DNA from: Sphingobacteriales bacterium 46-32
Lineage (GTDB): Bacteria > Bacteroidota > Bacteroidia > Chitinophagales > Chitinophagaceae
Assembly: GCA_001898485.1 (NCBI GenBank)
Contig: MKTY01000008.1
Coordinates: forward strand, 62,001-126,000
Length of the DNA: 64,000 nt
Reading direction: 5' to 3'
Both the position numbers and the translations under genes were made by a program. The notes under the pieces were generated by a model. That model made no database searches, had not been told where the DNA came from, and worked only from the letters and a program-made list of their open reading frames with translations. Below, piece by piece: positions 8,652 through 18,319 of the stretch. How positions within the stretch are numbered: position 1 is the stretch's first letter; every line of letters starts with the position of its first letter.

Positions 8652-10676
8652 GTGAACTACCCTTATTTTGACCGCGACCTCAGCTGGCTTTCTTTTAATG
8701 GCCGTGTATTAGATGAAGCTGCCAACCCGCAGGTTCCCCTGGTGGAACGTATCCGCTTTCTCAGCATTTACTCATCTAACCTGGATGAGTTTTACCGGGT
8801 TCGCATTCCTGCATTGATGGCCCTGCAAAAAATAAAAAAGAATAAAGAAAAAGTGAGTACTCCGGAACGGCTGCAGGCAGTGACAGAAAAAATACACGGT
8901 CAGCTAAGGCAGTTTGGAAGTATCATACAACAAAATATTTTGCCGGAACTGGCCGCTCAGCACATTCAGCTTATTTACGATGGCCAGATTCCTGAACCGA
9001 TCCGGCCACAGGTAGCAGATTATTTTTTCACCCATGTAATGGCCTTCCTGCAACCAGTGAACCTGGATAAAAAAAGTGACTTTTTCCCTGTTAACAATGA
9101 ACTATACCTGACCGTTTGCCTCCGGCAAAATGATCAGGATAAAACGTATCTGCTTAATATTCCTTCCGCCTCGCTGGGACGTTTTTTTATGACCACAGAC
9201 GGTGCCACTACCTATGTGTTATTTGTCGATGATATTATCCGGCACATGTTACCCACCATTTTCCCTGGCAGTGCTATTGGCGGAGCCTGGAGTATAAAGG
9301 TCACACGCGATGCAGAACTGGATCTGCAGGATGAGTTTGAAGGCGACCTGGCAGAAAAGATAGAGAAGCAGATAGCCCGCCGCGACCTGGGTTTTGCCAC
9401 GCGGCTCTTATACAGCCCGGGCATTCCAGATACAGTAACCAGCACACTGATACAGGCGCTGGGATTACGGCATGCTTCTGTAATGGAAGGCGGCCGCTAT
9501 CACCACCTGCGCGACCTGGCACAGTTTCCTGTACAGCATGCCACTCTTTGTTATCCCCGATGGCCGGGCAAACGGATGCCAATAGCTGATTCCCCGAGCC
9601 TGCTCGACAGCATTCTGCAACAGGACCTATTGCTGCACCCTCCTTATCATGACTACAACCTGGTGTTGCGCTTTTTTAATGAAGCTGCACTGGATACCGG
9701 CGTGCAGGAAATCTGGATTACTCTTTACCGTATTGCAGGTGATTCGCGTATTGCCACTGCCCTTATTACAGCAGCACGCAACGGTAAGCAGGTTACCGTT
9801 TTTGTGGAGCTGAAAGCCCGTTTTGACGAAGCCAATAATATCCGGTGGGCAAAAAAAATGAAGGAAGCCGGCGTACGTATCGTATACAGCATTCCCACGC
9901 TGAAAGTGCACGCCAAGATAGCCATGATTAAAAAGCAAGCCGGAAACCGGGTACACTATGCCGGTCTCCTGGCTACCGGCAACTTCAATGAAAGCACAGC
10001 CCGGTTTTATACCGATCATATCCTGTTTACCGCCAACGGCGAACTGCTGCAGGAACTGGAACTGCTTTTTCTCTTTCTTGCCAAACGCAAACATCCTGAT
10101 ACAGATAATCCCATTCATTTTCAACACCTGCTGGTGGCACAGTTCAACCTGCTGCAACAGTTTACTGCGCTCATTGACCGTGAGATCAGTTATGCCAGAG
10201 CCGGTCTGCCTGCCCGCATTCATATTAAACTGAACAATCTCGAAGAGTCGGTGTTAATAAACAAGCTCTATGAAGCCTCACAGGCGGGAGTGACCATACT
10301 ATTGCTCGTGCGTGGCATTTGCCGGCTGATACCGGGCGAACCAGGCATAAGTGAACGGATTGAAGTACGTCGTATAGTAGACCGCTATCTCGAACATGGA
10401 CGCATCTACTATTTCCACAACAATGGCAGCCCCGAAGTTTTTGCCGGCAGTGCCGATTGGATGGAACGGAATATTTACCGGCGTATTGAAGTTTGCTTTC
10501 CCATCGTACAAGCTGCACTACGGCAACAACTGATTGAGCTATTTGACCTGCAATGGTCAGACAACCAACAAGCCACCAGTCTTGACAACGCATTGCATAA
10601 CCAGCCTGTGCCCGTGCAGGGAGAACCGCTGCGCTCGCAGGAGGCTATCTGGAAAAAAATAAATTCAGATGATTAA
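8652..10676 (+). CDS. ppk1: Polyphosphate kinase 1
   Basis: Reversibly polymerises the ATP gamma-phosphate into inorganic polyphosphate. 674 residues, near family length. The start is a GTG (8652), because the family N-terminus FDRDLSWLSFNGRVL begins immediately and there is no in-frame ATG upstream. NLDEFYRVR lies at 43-51. The two phospholipase-D-like halves carry the catalytic histidines: H420 in KVHAKIAMI and H582 in LEHGRIYYF, followed by SADWMERNIYRRIE. Translationally coupled: the next gene starts 8 bp before this stop. Part of a plus-strand cluster with an HD-domain membrane protein, a phytase-like lipoprotein and a phosphoesterase. Confidence 0.96.
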   Translation: MNYPYFDRDLSWLSFNGRVLDEAANPQVPLVERIRFLSIYSSNLDEFYRVRIPALMALQKIKKNKEKVSTPERLQAVTEKIHGQLRQFGSIIQQNILPELAAQHIQLIYDGQIPEPIRPQVADYFFTHVMAFLQPVNLDKKSDFFPVNNELYLTVCLRQNDQDKTYLLNIPSASLGRFFMTTDGATTYVLFVDDIIRHMLPTIFPGSAIGGAWSIKVTRDAELDLQDEFEGDLAEKIEKQIARRDLGFATRLLYSPGIPDTVTSTLIQALGLRHASVMEGGRYHHLRDLAQFPVQHATLCYPRWPGKRMPIADSPSLLDSILQQDLLLHPPYHDYNLVLRFFNEAALDTGVQEIWITLYRIAGDSRIATALITAARNGKQVTVFVELKARFDEANNIRWAKKMKEAGVRIVYSIPTLKVHAKIAMIKKQAGNRVHYAGLLATGNFNESTARFYTDHILFTANGELLQELELLFLFLAKRKHPDTDNPIHFQHLLVAQFNLLQQFTALIDREISYARAGLPARIHIKLNNLEESVLINKLYEASQAGVTILLLVRGICRLIPGEPGISERIEVRRIVDRYLEHGRIYYFHNNGSPEVFAGSADWMERNIYRRIEVCFPIVQAALRQQLIELFDLQWSDNQQATSLDNALHNQPVPVQGEPLRSQEAIWKKINSDD

Positions 10677-11544
10677 ACAACTCTACTTATTTCTTTTTTC
10701 TTTTATCATAATCATTGTTTCCTGCAACAATAGCAAACAGGCAGAACCTGTAAGCAACCCGCCAGGCTATGACCTCGGCAAACCCGAAAAATATATCATG
10801 CCTGATGTATTGCTTGAAATTTCCGGTATCGCCTTCAGAAACGGCAATGCCGATACACTTTATGCCCAGCAGGATGAAGAGGGAAAAGTATTTGCACTGG
10901 CACCCGGTCAGAAAAAAAACAGGGAAACCCGCTTCGGCAAACGGGGCGACTATGAAGATATCGCTATCGCAAACGGATATGTTTTTCTGTTGCGCAGTGA
11001 TGGAACTATTTTCAGTTTCCCGGAGGCGGAATTACAATCGGACCATGCCGGTACTGTAAAAGAATGGGAAGGCCTGCTGCCCAAAGGTGAGTTTGAAGGT
11101 ATGTATGCCGACACCGCGGCGCATTTACTCTATGTGCTGTGCAAGCAGTGTAGTGAAGATAAAGGTTCAACCATGGTGACCGGGTATACTTTGCGCCTGG
11201 GCACAGATAGCATGCTGGTAAGAGACGCTGCCTTCAGCATCAATTCCGATCTGATTTTCGAAAAGGCGGAAAAGAAAAAAGGCAGGAAACAACGGTTTCA
11301 ACCTTCTGCTCTGGCACGGCACCCAAAAACCGGCGACTGGTTTATACTAAGCTCTGTAAATAAGTTGTTGGTGATAGTCAGTGCGCAATGGGAAGTAAAG
11401 GGCGCATATCCGCTTGATCCGTCAGGATTCCGTCAGCCCGAAGGCATCGCTTTCGATAAAGACGGTAACCTTTTTATATCCAATGAAGGCGATGAACTGT
11501 CGAACGGCAATGTGCTGCGATTTGCCTACCACTCACAACCATAA
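10669..11544 (+). CDS. SdiA-regulated/phytase-like beta-propeller lipoprotein
   Basis: 291 residues with a lipoprotein signal (hydrophobic 6-17, lipid Cys at about C19, IVSCNNS), so probably anchored in the envelope. The mature part resembles SdiA-regulated (PF06977) beta-propellers: LLEISGIAFRNGNADTLYA, GDYEDIAIANGYVFLL, GEFEGMYAD, FQPSALARHPKTGDWF and FRQPEGIAFDKDGNLFISNE recur like blades. The fold is related to phytase-like esterases, but I cannot assign a substrate. It overlaps ppk1 by 8 bp and precedes the metallophosphoesterase by 9 bp, so all are likely one operon. Confidence 0.85.
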   Translation: MIKQLYLFLFSFIIIIVSCNNSKQAEPVSNPPGYDLGKPEKYIMPDVLLEISGIAFRNGNADTLYAQQDEEGKVFALAPGQKKNRETRFGKRGDYEDIAIANGYVFLLRSDGTIFSFPEAELQSDHAGTVKEWEGLLPKGEFEGMYADTAAHLLYVLCKQCSEDKGSTMVTGYTLRLGTDSMLVRDAAFSINSDLIFEKAEKKKGRKQRFQPSALARHPKTGDWFILSSVNKLLVIVSAQWEVKGAYPLDPSGFRQPEGIAFDKDGNLFISNEGDELSNGNVLRFAYHSQP

Positions 11545-11553
11545 CCACGCGCT

Positions 11554-14500
11554 ATGACAAAAAGACTCTTATTTCTCTGCGCCCTGCTATGGACAATGCT
11601 GGCAGCAGCGCAGGACAGTGTATTACATCGCGTGATCCTCATTGGCGATGCAGGCGAAATGGATGCAGCGCAGCAATCGCTTATTCCCGATGCAGCAGGC
11701 CGGGTACTGCCCGGTCGTACTACTGTGCTTTACCTGGGCGACAACATCTATCCCCGTGGTATAGGCCTTCCCGGCAGCGCCGATCAAAGCAGGACCGAAA
11801 ACATTCTCCGCTCACAATGGCTGCCATTAAGAGCTGCTGGCTCTGCCGTGTATTTTATACCGGGCAATCATGACTGGGACCGCATGGGCAAAAACGGGCT
11901 GGCCAAAATAAAACGGCAATGGCAGTTTGTACAGGATCAACAGGATTCGCTGCTGCAACTGGTACCACCCAATGGCTGTCCCGATCCCGTAGCCATACCT
12001 GTTGGCGACAGCCTGGTGATCATCGCATTTGACTCTGAATGGTGGCTTTTCCCATTCGATAAACAAAACCCGCAGGCCGACTGTGACTGTCAGAGCCGCG
12101 ATGAAGTACTGGCACGTTTCAATGAGCTGTTTTATGAAAACCGTTACAAAATGATTCTGCTGGCCGCCCATCATCCGTTTCAGAGCTATGGCACCCACGG
12201 TGGGCGGTTTTCATGGAAAGACCACCTGTTTCCGCTCACAGTCGCCAATAAAAACCTTTATATCCCTCTTCCAGTAGTAGGTTCATTATACCCATTGTTG
12301 CGCAAAACATTTACCAATCCTGAAGATCTGGCACACCCACTGTACAAAGACATGCGCAGGCGTATTGATCTTATTATGGGGCAAACGCCAAATCTGGTGC
12401 ATGTAGCGGGGCATGAGCATGGCCTGCAGCTGATCCGCAATACCCACAGCGGCCAAACACAGGTCGTAAGTGGCAGCGGAGCCAAACTTAATTACACTAT
12501 CAAAGGCAAACATTCCCTTTTTGGCGAAGCCAGCAATGGCTATGTAATAGCCGACTGGTATAAAGGCAATAAGCTGGTGTTGAAATATTATACCCTTTCT
12601 GGCAATCAAATCTCACTGGCCTATCAGTACGAAGTGCCTTACCATGACGTACTAAAACAGGAGTGGGAAACCTATGCGGCCATACAGGGCGATAGCATGA
12701 CAGTACGCATTCGTCCAGAATACGACAGCGTCAGTGGTCTCAAGCGAAAACTATTTGGCGAAAACTACCGCAAGGAATTTGCCGCTTCTGTCACGCTGCC
12801 CGTAATCCGTCTTTCGCAACTTCATGGCGGGCTTACCCCGCAGAAAAGAGGTGGTGGTATGCAAACCATTTCCCTGCGGCTCGAAGATGCCAAAGGCCGC
12901 GAATGGGTGCTCCGTAATCTCGAAAAGAATCCCGACCCGCTGCTACCTGAAGAATTGCGCGGCACATTTGCCCGCGACTTCCTCGATGATTACATGAGTG
13001 CTCAAAACCCCTTTGCACCGCTGGTAGTGCCCGTACTGGCCACTGCTGCAGAAGTACCCCATGCCAACCCCATCATCGGCATCGTGGCACCAGACACGTT
13101 GTTGGGAAAATATCAACGGCTGTTTGCAGGCAGGGTAGCTCTGCTCGAAGAGCGGGAACCGGCCGGCAAGTCAGACAACACACCAGCAATGATGCAGAAG
13201 GTGCTTGCCGACAACGACAACACCGTTGACACCCGGACTTTTTTACGGGCAAGGCTGCTCGACCTGCTTATCAGCGACTGGGACCGGCACCCCGACCAGT
13301 GGCGCTGGGCAGATACCCGTAAAGGAAAGGAAAAACACTACGTACCGGTACCGCGTGACCGCGATCAGGCTCTTTATATCCGTGAAGGCATACTGCCACA
13401 GATTGCCTCCCGCTCCTGGGTATTGCCCACCTTGCAGGGATTCGGCAGCCGGATACCCAAGGTAAAATATTCGCTTATCAAGTCATCCTTTATCAGTCCA
13501 CTCATGGCCGATCAGTGGAATTATGAGGACTGGATGAATATAACGCAGCAGTTTGTAACCGCTATGTCCGATTCCGTCATAGAAAAAGCATTTCACCAGT
13601 TGCCCGCAGCTGCATTTAATCTTCGTGGTGAAAAGCTGATTCGCGAAATGAAAGAGCGCCGCGATCAGATACCCGCTGCCATGGAAGAATATTATCGCTT
13701 TACGAGCAGGATTGTGGACATACGTGGCACACAAAAAAATGAATTCGTCCGGATAACCGGTACAGATAATGGCGGCCTTCGTATCACAGCAAGGAAGATC
13801 AACAAAGAAGGCGAGCTCAAAGATCAGCTGATGGACCGGCATTTTGATCCTTCGGTGACCAAAGAGATTCGTATTTATCTCGAAGCCGGCCGTGACAGTG
13901 TTATGGTAGAAAACAATAGCTCCAACATTAAAATACGCATCATTGGAGGAGGGGGTTATAAAGCATACCAGGTCAACAGCAGTAAAAAGAAGATCAGGCT
14001 ATACGACCAAACCGCCTCTGTACACCTTCACGACCCCGGCAGGCGTGTACGCAGCAGGTTATCTGCCGATACGGCCATTACCAGCTTTGCACCAACAAAT
14101 CTTTATCACATCACCATGCCCCTGATTACAGCCGGCTACAACCTCGATGACGGGTTGATTTTCGGAATGGGTTTCAAACATACCCACCAGGGTTTTCGCA
14201 AAGTACCCTATGCCAGCACCCATCAGCTGCTGGCAGCTCACTCCTTCTCGACCAAAGCCTACAGAATACGTTACAAAAGCGAATGGATGCAGGTAGCCGG
14301 AAAAGCAGATCTGCTGCTGCAGGCACTCATAAAAGCACCGGATAATACCCAGAATTTCTTTGGCCGCGGCAACAACACGCCATTTTACAAAACCGATGGA
14401 TTTTTGCGGTATTACCGGGCGCGGTTCTCTATCTACCAGGCAGAGGCGGCCCTGCGCTGGCGGGGAGCCAAAGGGGCTTCCTTCAGTATTGGCCCGGCTA

Positions 14501-15165
14501 TGCAGCTTTACCGGTATGACCGCGATGAAAATGAAGGCCGTTTTATAAGCAACGCTGCGCTGATTGGTTCTTACGACAGCAGCAGTATGGAGAAACATAA
14601 ATTACACCTGGGTCTCTTCCTGAATTTTGAAAATGATACGCGCAACAATGCACTGATCCCAACCTGGGGTTCTCTTGTAAAATTGCGTATCCAGGGATAC
14701 CGGGGCATGAATACCGTAGCACGTTCATTTATCCAGATCAATCCCGAAATTTCAATATACAAAGCATTGAATGCACGTCGTAGTATTATACTCGCAGAAA
14801 GACTGGGTGGCGGCATTACTATCGGCAAAACAGCTTTCTACCAATCCCAGTTTATAGGGGGGCACGAAAACCTGCTCGGATACCGACAGTATCGTTTTGC
14901 CGGGCAGCATGCACTTTTCAATAACCTGGAGCTAAGGATCAAACTGGCCGATTTTGCCAGCTATATTTTACCCGGCCAGTTTGGGCTGACCGGCTTTTTT
15001 GATATCGGCCGGGTCTGGGAACCGGCAGAAGAATCCCGGAAATGGCACAATGGTTATGGCGGAGGTTTTTACTATGCACCTGCCCGCATGGCTATTTTAC
15101 AGCTGGTAGCCGGCTACTCAAAAGAAGGCTGGCTGCCTTATTTCACTGTTGGATTCCGGTTTTAA
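11554..15165 (+). CDS. Giant fusion: metallophosphoesterase, kinase-like middle, outer-membrane barrel
   Basis: 1203 residues with a signal peptide (cut near AAAQ/D21). Residues about 25-330 are a calcineurin-type phosphoesterase: GDAGE 31-35, GDN 62-64, GNHDW 104-108, HH 206-207 and GHEHG with H287/H289. The middle (about 420-720) contains ISDWDRHPDQW (D575, D577, R578, H579) and VPRDRDQA (D602, D604). That spacing recalls the catalytic and metal-binding loops of HipA/FAM20-like atypical kinases; this is inference. The last 350 residues are alternating, aromatic-rich beta strands ending YFTVGFRF, an Omp85/surface-antigen-type barrel with a terminal Phe. The phosphoesterase would therefore be attached to the outer membrane. 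Last gene of the ppk1 cluster. Confidence 0.88.
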   Translation: MTKRLLFLCALLWTMLAAAQDSVLHRVILIGDAGEMDAAQQSLIPDAAGRVLPGRTTVLYLGDNIYPRGIGLPGSADQSRTENILRSQWLPLRAAGSAVYFIPGNHDWDRMGKNGLAKIKRQWQFVQDQQDSLLQLVPPNGCPDPVAIPVGDSLVIIAFDSEWWLFPFDKQNPQADCDCQSRDEVLARFNELFYENRYKMILLAAHHPFQSYGTHGGRFSWKDHLFPLTVANKNLYIPLPVVGSLYPLLRKTFTNPEDLAHPLYKDMRRRIDLIMGQTPNLVHVAGHEHGLQLIRNTHSGQTQVVSGSGAKLNYTIKGKHSLFGEASNGYVIADWYKGNKLVLKYYTLSGNQISLAYQYEVPYHDVLKQEWETYAAIQGDSMTVRIRPEYDSVSGLKRKLFGENYRKEFAASVTLPVIRLSQLHGGLTPQKRGGGMQTISLRLEDAKGREWVLRNLEKNPDPLLPEELRGTFARDFLDDYMSAQNPFAPLVVPVLATAAEVPHANPIIGIVAPDTLLGKYQRLFAGRVALLEEREPAGKSDNTPAMMQKVLADNDNTVDTRTFLRARLLDLLISDWDRHPDQWRWADTRKGKEKHYVPVPRDRDQALYIREGILPQIASRSWVLPTLQGFGSRIPKVKYSLIKSSFISPLMADQWNYEDWMNITQQFVTAMSDSVIEKAFHQLPAAAFNLRGEKLIREMKERRDQIPAAMEEYYRFTSRIVDIRGTQKNEFVRITGTDNGGLRITARKINKEGELKDQLMDRHFDPSVTKEIRIYLEAGRDSVMVENNSSNIKIRIIGGGGYKAYQVNSSKKKIRLYDQTASVHLHDPGRRVRSRLSADTAITSFAPTNLYHITMPLITAGYNLDDGLIFGMGFKHTHQGFRKVPYASTHQLLAAHSFSTKAYRIRYKSEWMQVAGKADLLLQALIKAPDNTQNFFGRGNNTPFYKTDGFLRYYRARFSIYQAEAALRWRGAKGASFSIGPAMQLYRYDRDENEGRFISNAALIGSYDSSSMEKHKLHLGLFLNFENDTRNNALIPTWGSLVKLRIQGYRGMNTVARSFIQINPEISIYKALNARRSIILAERLGGGITIGKTAFYQSQFIGGHENLLGYRQYRFAGQHALFNNLELRIKLADFASYILPGQFGLTGFFDIGRVWEPAEESRKWHNGYGGGFYYAPARMAILQLVAGYSKEGWLPYFTVGFRF

Positions 15166-15190
15166 CCGGTATTGATACGGACGGTACGCC

Positions 15191-15198
15191 TAACTTTG
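15191..15198 (+). promoter_or_regulatory. TAACTTTG element 4 bp before the GAF-gene ATG
   Basis: A perfect TAnnTTTG, exactly 4 bp before the start codon at 15203. If it is used as a -7 box the mRNA would be leaderless or nearly so. A TTG lies 16 bp upstream. The same arrangement occurs at 37420 and 57796. Confidence 0.5.
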
Positions 15199-15202
15199 CA
15201 CT

Positions 15203-17572
15203 ATGCAACATCGCCTGATCACGTTTAAGTCTGCAGAAGATAAGAAAGATAAAGCCATTGATGCGCGTCTTTCCTTCAAACCATTTCTTGATTACGTCCG
15301 CAAACGCCTGGAAGATAAAGACGCCATCAAAAAAGAGATTTATGAACTGATTCTTGAAAAGTTTGCCAAATATCCCGAACTCGATGGAGTGATCAATGTA
15401 GAAGATGCAGGCCGGTATAAAGAATTACTCAACCTGCTGTACATTGTATTGTCTACTGTAGTTGAAGATGAGAAAAAAGTACTGTGGGGTATTTCGGTAC
15501 CGGTGACCCCGCAGCTCTTCTTTGGCTCAGATGCCCTTTATGAATTCCTGACAGAAGCCGACTCACAGGAGTTACGCGAAGAACTGCAAGATGACAAGGA
15601 AAGCCAGATGCATCGTCAGAAATGTGAAATGCTTTATTCCTTTCTGCTTGACAAATTCTATGATTTCAATTTCAACCAGCGCAATGCCATTATCAAGCCG
15701 CTGTTTGACAGGCAGACCGGCCTGCTGCGTTATTACCGGATCAACATCGATACCCGTTTTGTAGAGGTTACAACCAACGACCAGCTACCGGAGTTAAATC
15801 TCGAAAACCTGCAGGTACATTTGCACGAAGAGTCAGGTATCGATGTGCTCGAAAGAATTCTGCCTTTTAAACTATTCAGCTTTACCGGTTTTTCTATCCT
15901 CACCATCACAGATGTAACAGAGGATCAGGCAATGGAAAAGATGCGCGACCTGCTGGTAAACTCGCACGGCAAAGCCAATGAGGAAAATTATGAAGCCATC
16001 AACCAGAGCCTGAAAGCGCTGGCCGGCAGTAAGGATGTCGAATTCAGCCTGCTGCCAATATTCCGTATCAACAACAAAATTGTACAGGATTACGACGCCT
16101 ACTCGCACAGCATCCTCTTTTCGATGGGTAAACAGGAAGGCGTGATGAAAGATTTTTTCCTTCCACTGATCGAAAAGTTTGTCAGTAATCCCCGCATCGT
16201 TTACTTCCGCGACCTGGAGCAATCGCCTCCTGCTCAATTACAGGTAGGCAAGTTGTTTCAATTGTCGGGCGTAAAATCCTATTCACTGCTGCCGGTTATT
16301 TACAATGGAAATGTGATTGGTGCTTTTGAAATGTATTCGCGGGTAAAAGACGCACTGAATGAGCAGGTTTTTGCCCGTATTGACGCAGCTACTACACTGG
16401 TAGCTCAACTGATACAAAACAGTATCGACGACTTCAATGCCCGTATCAATGAAACCATCCGCGAAAAATTCACCTCTCTCCAGCCTTCTGTACAATGGAA
16501 ATTCAACGAAGCCGCCTGGGACTATATTTATCAAAGCCGGATGGATGGCAAACCTTCGGCCATCCGCAAAATCGAATTCCGCCAGGTATACCCTTTATAT
16601 GGTGCCATCGACATGCGCAATTCTACCATTGAGCGCAACCGTGCCGTACTATCCGATCTCCAGTATCAGTTTGACCTGTTGCACAGTGTACTGCAACAAC
16701 TGAAAGAGCGTGTTGGCTTTGCACTTACAGACGATTTCATTTTCAAGTGCCGTAAATGGCGCCGCCTGCTCGACGATATCCTTACAACGCACGACGAGAT
16801 TCGCATCAACCAGTTTGTGAATGACGAAGCCCATCCTTTCCTGAAACATTTTCAGCAATCGCACCCCGAACTGCAGCCTGTTATTAATGATTATTTTGCA
16901 CAGACAGACCCCGCTACCGGGCAGGCATGGCTCAACCGCAGGCAACTCGAAGAATCGATGCAGCTGATCAATGGAGCCGTCAACAACTACCTCGATCTCA
17001 TGAACGTTGAAATACAGCAGGCCTACCCCAGTTACTTTGAAAAATTCAGAACAGATGGTGTTGAATACGACATCTATATCGGTCAGTCGATTGCTCCCGA
17101 TCGTCCTTTTGACAGTGTTTACCTGAAAAATCTGCGTCTCTGGCAACTGGGATCTATGGCGGCCATTGCGCGACTGTCGAAAATGCTCATCCCCCGCATG
17201 CAGGTTCCGCTTGAAACCACCCAACTCATCTTTATCTATTCCAACCCCATCGACATCAGCTTCCGCAATGATGAGCGCCGCTTTGATGTGGAGGGCGGCT
17301 ATAATATCCGCTATCATATTCTCAAAAAGAGGATTGACAAGGTTCATATCCGCAACAGCCGCGAACGTCTCACGCAGCCCGGCAAAATTGCCCTGGTCTA
17401 TTTTGACCAGAAAGATGCCGATGAATATATCAGCTATATCCAGCATCTGCAGGAAAAAAATATCCTGAATAACGATCTTGAATTTCTGGAACTGGAAGAA
17501 TTGCAGGGCGTTAGCGGATTGCGGGCGATCAGAGTCGGCATTGTGACGGAGGACAGAAGTTTACAAGTATAA
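15203..17572 (+). CDS. Large cytoplasmic GAF-domain-like protein, 789 aa
   Basis: Resembles the long, uncharacterised GAF-domain proteins conserved in Bacteroidota. No signal peptide or membrane helix. A GAF-like stretch lies at about residues 320-420 (SVKSYSLLPVIYNGNVIGAFEMYS, then a helix with ATTLVAQLIQNSI). It is preceded and followed by helical regions and has no histidine-kinase, GGDEF or HD motif. The protein ends LQV. The final Val and stop codon are the first unit of a GTATAAA repeat. It has its own candidate promoter 38 bp after the barrel gene, so it may be expressed apart from the ppk1 cluster. Function unknown. Confidence 0.85.
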   Translation: MQHRLITFKSAEDKKDKAIDARLSFKPFLDYVRKRLEDKDAIKKEIYELILEKFAKYPELDGVINVEDAGRYKELLNLLYIVLSTVVEDEKKVLWGISVPVTPQLFFGSDALYEFLTEADSQELREELQDDKESQMHRQKCEMLYSFLLDKFYDFNFNQRNAIIKPLFDRQTGLLRYYRINIDTRFVEVTTNDQLPELNLENLQVHLHEESGIDVLERILPFKLFSFTGFSILTITDVTEDQAMEKMRDLLVNSHGKANEENYEAINQSLKALAGSKDVEFSLLPIFRINNKIVQDYDAYSHSILFSMGKQEGVMKDFFLPLIEKFVSNPRIVYFRDLEQSPPAQLQVGKLFQLSGVKSYSLLPVIYNGNVIGAFEMYSRVKDALNEQVFARIDAATTLVAQLIQNSIDDFNARINETIREKFTSLQPSVQWKFNEAAWDYIYQSRMDGKPSAIRKIEFRQVYPLYGAIDMRNSTIERNRAVLSDLQYQFDLLHSVLQQLKERVGFALTDDFIFKCRKWRRLLDDILTTHDEIRINQFVNDEAHPFLKHFQQSHPELQPVINDYFAQTDPATGQAWLNRRQLEESMQLINGAVNNYLDLMNVEIQQAYPSYFEKFRTDGVEYDIYIGQSIAPDRPFDSVYLKNLRLWQLGSMAAIARLSKMLIPRMQVPLETTQLIFIYSNPIDISFRNDERRFDVEGGYNIRYHILKKRIDKVHIRNSRERLTQPGKIALVYFDQKDADEYISYIQHLQEKNILNNDLEFLELEELQGVSGLRAIRVGIVTEDRSLQV

Positions 17573-17658
17573 AGTGTATAAAATGTTTAAAGGGGTTAAA
17601 GGGAGGTTTAATATTCGCTCCCTTTAAACATTTTATACCCTTTATACGCTTTAAACTC
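17567..17658. repeat. 9-bp GTWTAAARN array forming a ~30-bp hairpin at GAF-gene stop
   Basis: The left arm (17567-17605) is four 9-bp units (GTATAAAGT, GTATAAAAT, GTTTAAAGG, GGTTAAAGG). The right arm (17618-17658) is the reverse complement. The arms pair over about 30 bp with one extra unit bulged on the left and a loop of about 12 nt. The first unit supplies the last codon and stop (GTA-TAA) of the GAF gene. Probably acts as a terminator before the paoA-like gene. Confidence 0.75.
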
Positions 17659-17692
17659 TTTTCCTTAAATTTAGTACCACAACTTTTTTGCA

Positions 17693-18319
17693 ATGATCCA
17701 TCATGAAAAGGATCAGGAAGCCGGCTGTGCAGGAGAAAGCCGCCGCAGCTTCCTGAAAAAATCAACTGCACTTGCCGCACTGGCAGCCGCAAGTCCCGCC
17801 CTGATAAAAGCGGCTGAACAGGACGAAAAAATTGCTGCTCTTTTTGAACAACTATTTTTGCAGCTGGAAGTGAATGGAGTGTTTCATGAATTGTCGGTGG
17901 AGCCGCGTACCACCCTGCTTGATCTGCTGCGTGAACACTTTGGGCTCATGGGCACCAAAAAAGGATGTGATCATGGCCAGTGCGGTGCCTGCACCGTACT
18001 CGTAGACGGGCGCCGAATCAACTCCTGCCTGTCGCTGGCCATTATGAATCATGATAAAAAGGTGACTACAATAGAAGGCCTGGCCAAAGGAGATGAATTG
18101 CACCCCATGCAGGAGGCCTTTATCAAATTTGATGGCTTTCAGTGCGGCTACTGCACGCCCGGACAAATCATGTCGGCCATTGCCTGCATACGTGAAGGGC
18201 ACGCCAACAGTGAAGCAGAAATCCGCGAGTTTATGAGCGGCAACATCTGCCGATGTGGCGCTTACCCCAACATAGTAGACGCTATTATGGATGTAAAAAA
18301 AGGAGGGCATACCGTATGA
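17693..18319 (+). CDS. paoA: Aldehyde oxidoreductase [2Fe-2S] subunit (PaoA/YagT-like), Tat-exported
   Basis: Small electron-transfer subunit of a xanthine-oxidase-family molybdoenzyme. 208 residues. A twin-arginine signal (SRRSFLKK, about 17-24, followed by an Ala-rich hydrophobic run) predicts export of the folded complex to the periplasm. The plant-type [2Fe-2S] site is C92, C97, C100, C112; the second cluster uses C151, C154, C186, C188 (FQCGYCTPGQ and NICRCGAYPN). First gene of a three-gene operon; its stop overlaps the next start in an ATGA. The pao symbols follow resemblance to E. coli PaoABC; the true substrate is unknown. Confidence 0.93.
   Translation: MIHHEKDQEAGCAGESRRSFLKKSTALAALAAASPALIKAAEQDEKIAALFEQLFLQLEVNGVFHELSVEPRTTLLDLLREHFGLMGTKKGCDHGQCGACTVLVDGRRINSCLSLAIMNHDKKVTTIEGLAKGDELHPMQEAFIKFDGFQCGYCTPGQIMSAIACIREGHANSEAEIREFMSGNICRCGAYPNIVDAIMDVKKGGHTV

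Noticed and set aside
16649-17446. 265-codon minus-strand frame
   Set aside because: It is antisense to the GAF-protein gene and has no recognisable motif.
18253-18315. Upstream extension of the FAD subunit
   Set aside because: The extra 21 residues overlap the small subunit out of frame. The AGGAGGG site and the ATGA overlap fix the start at 18316.
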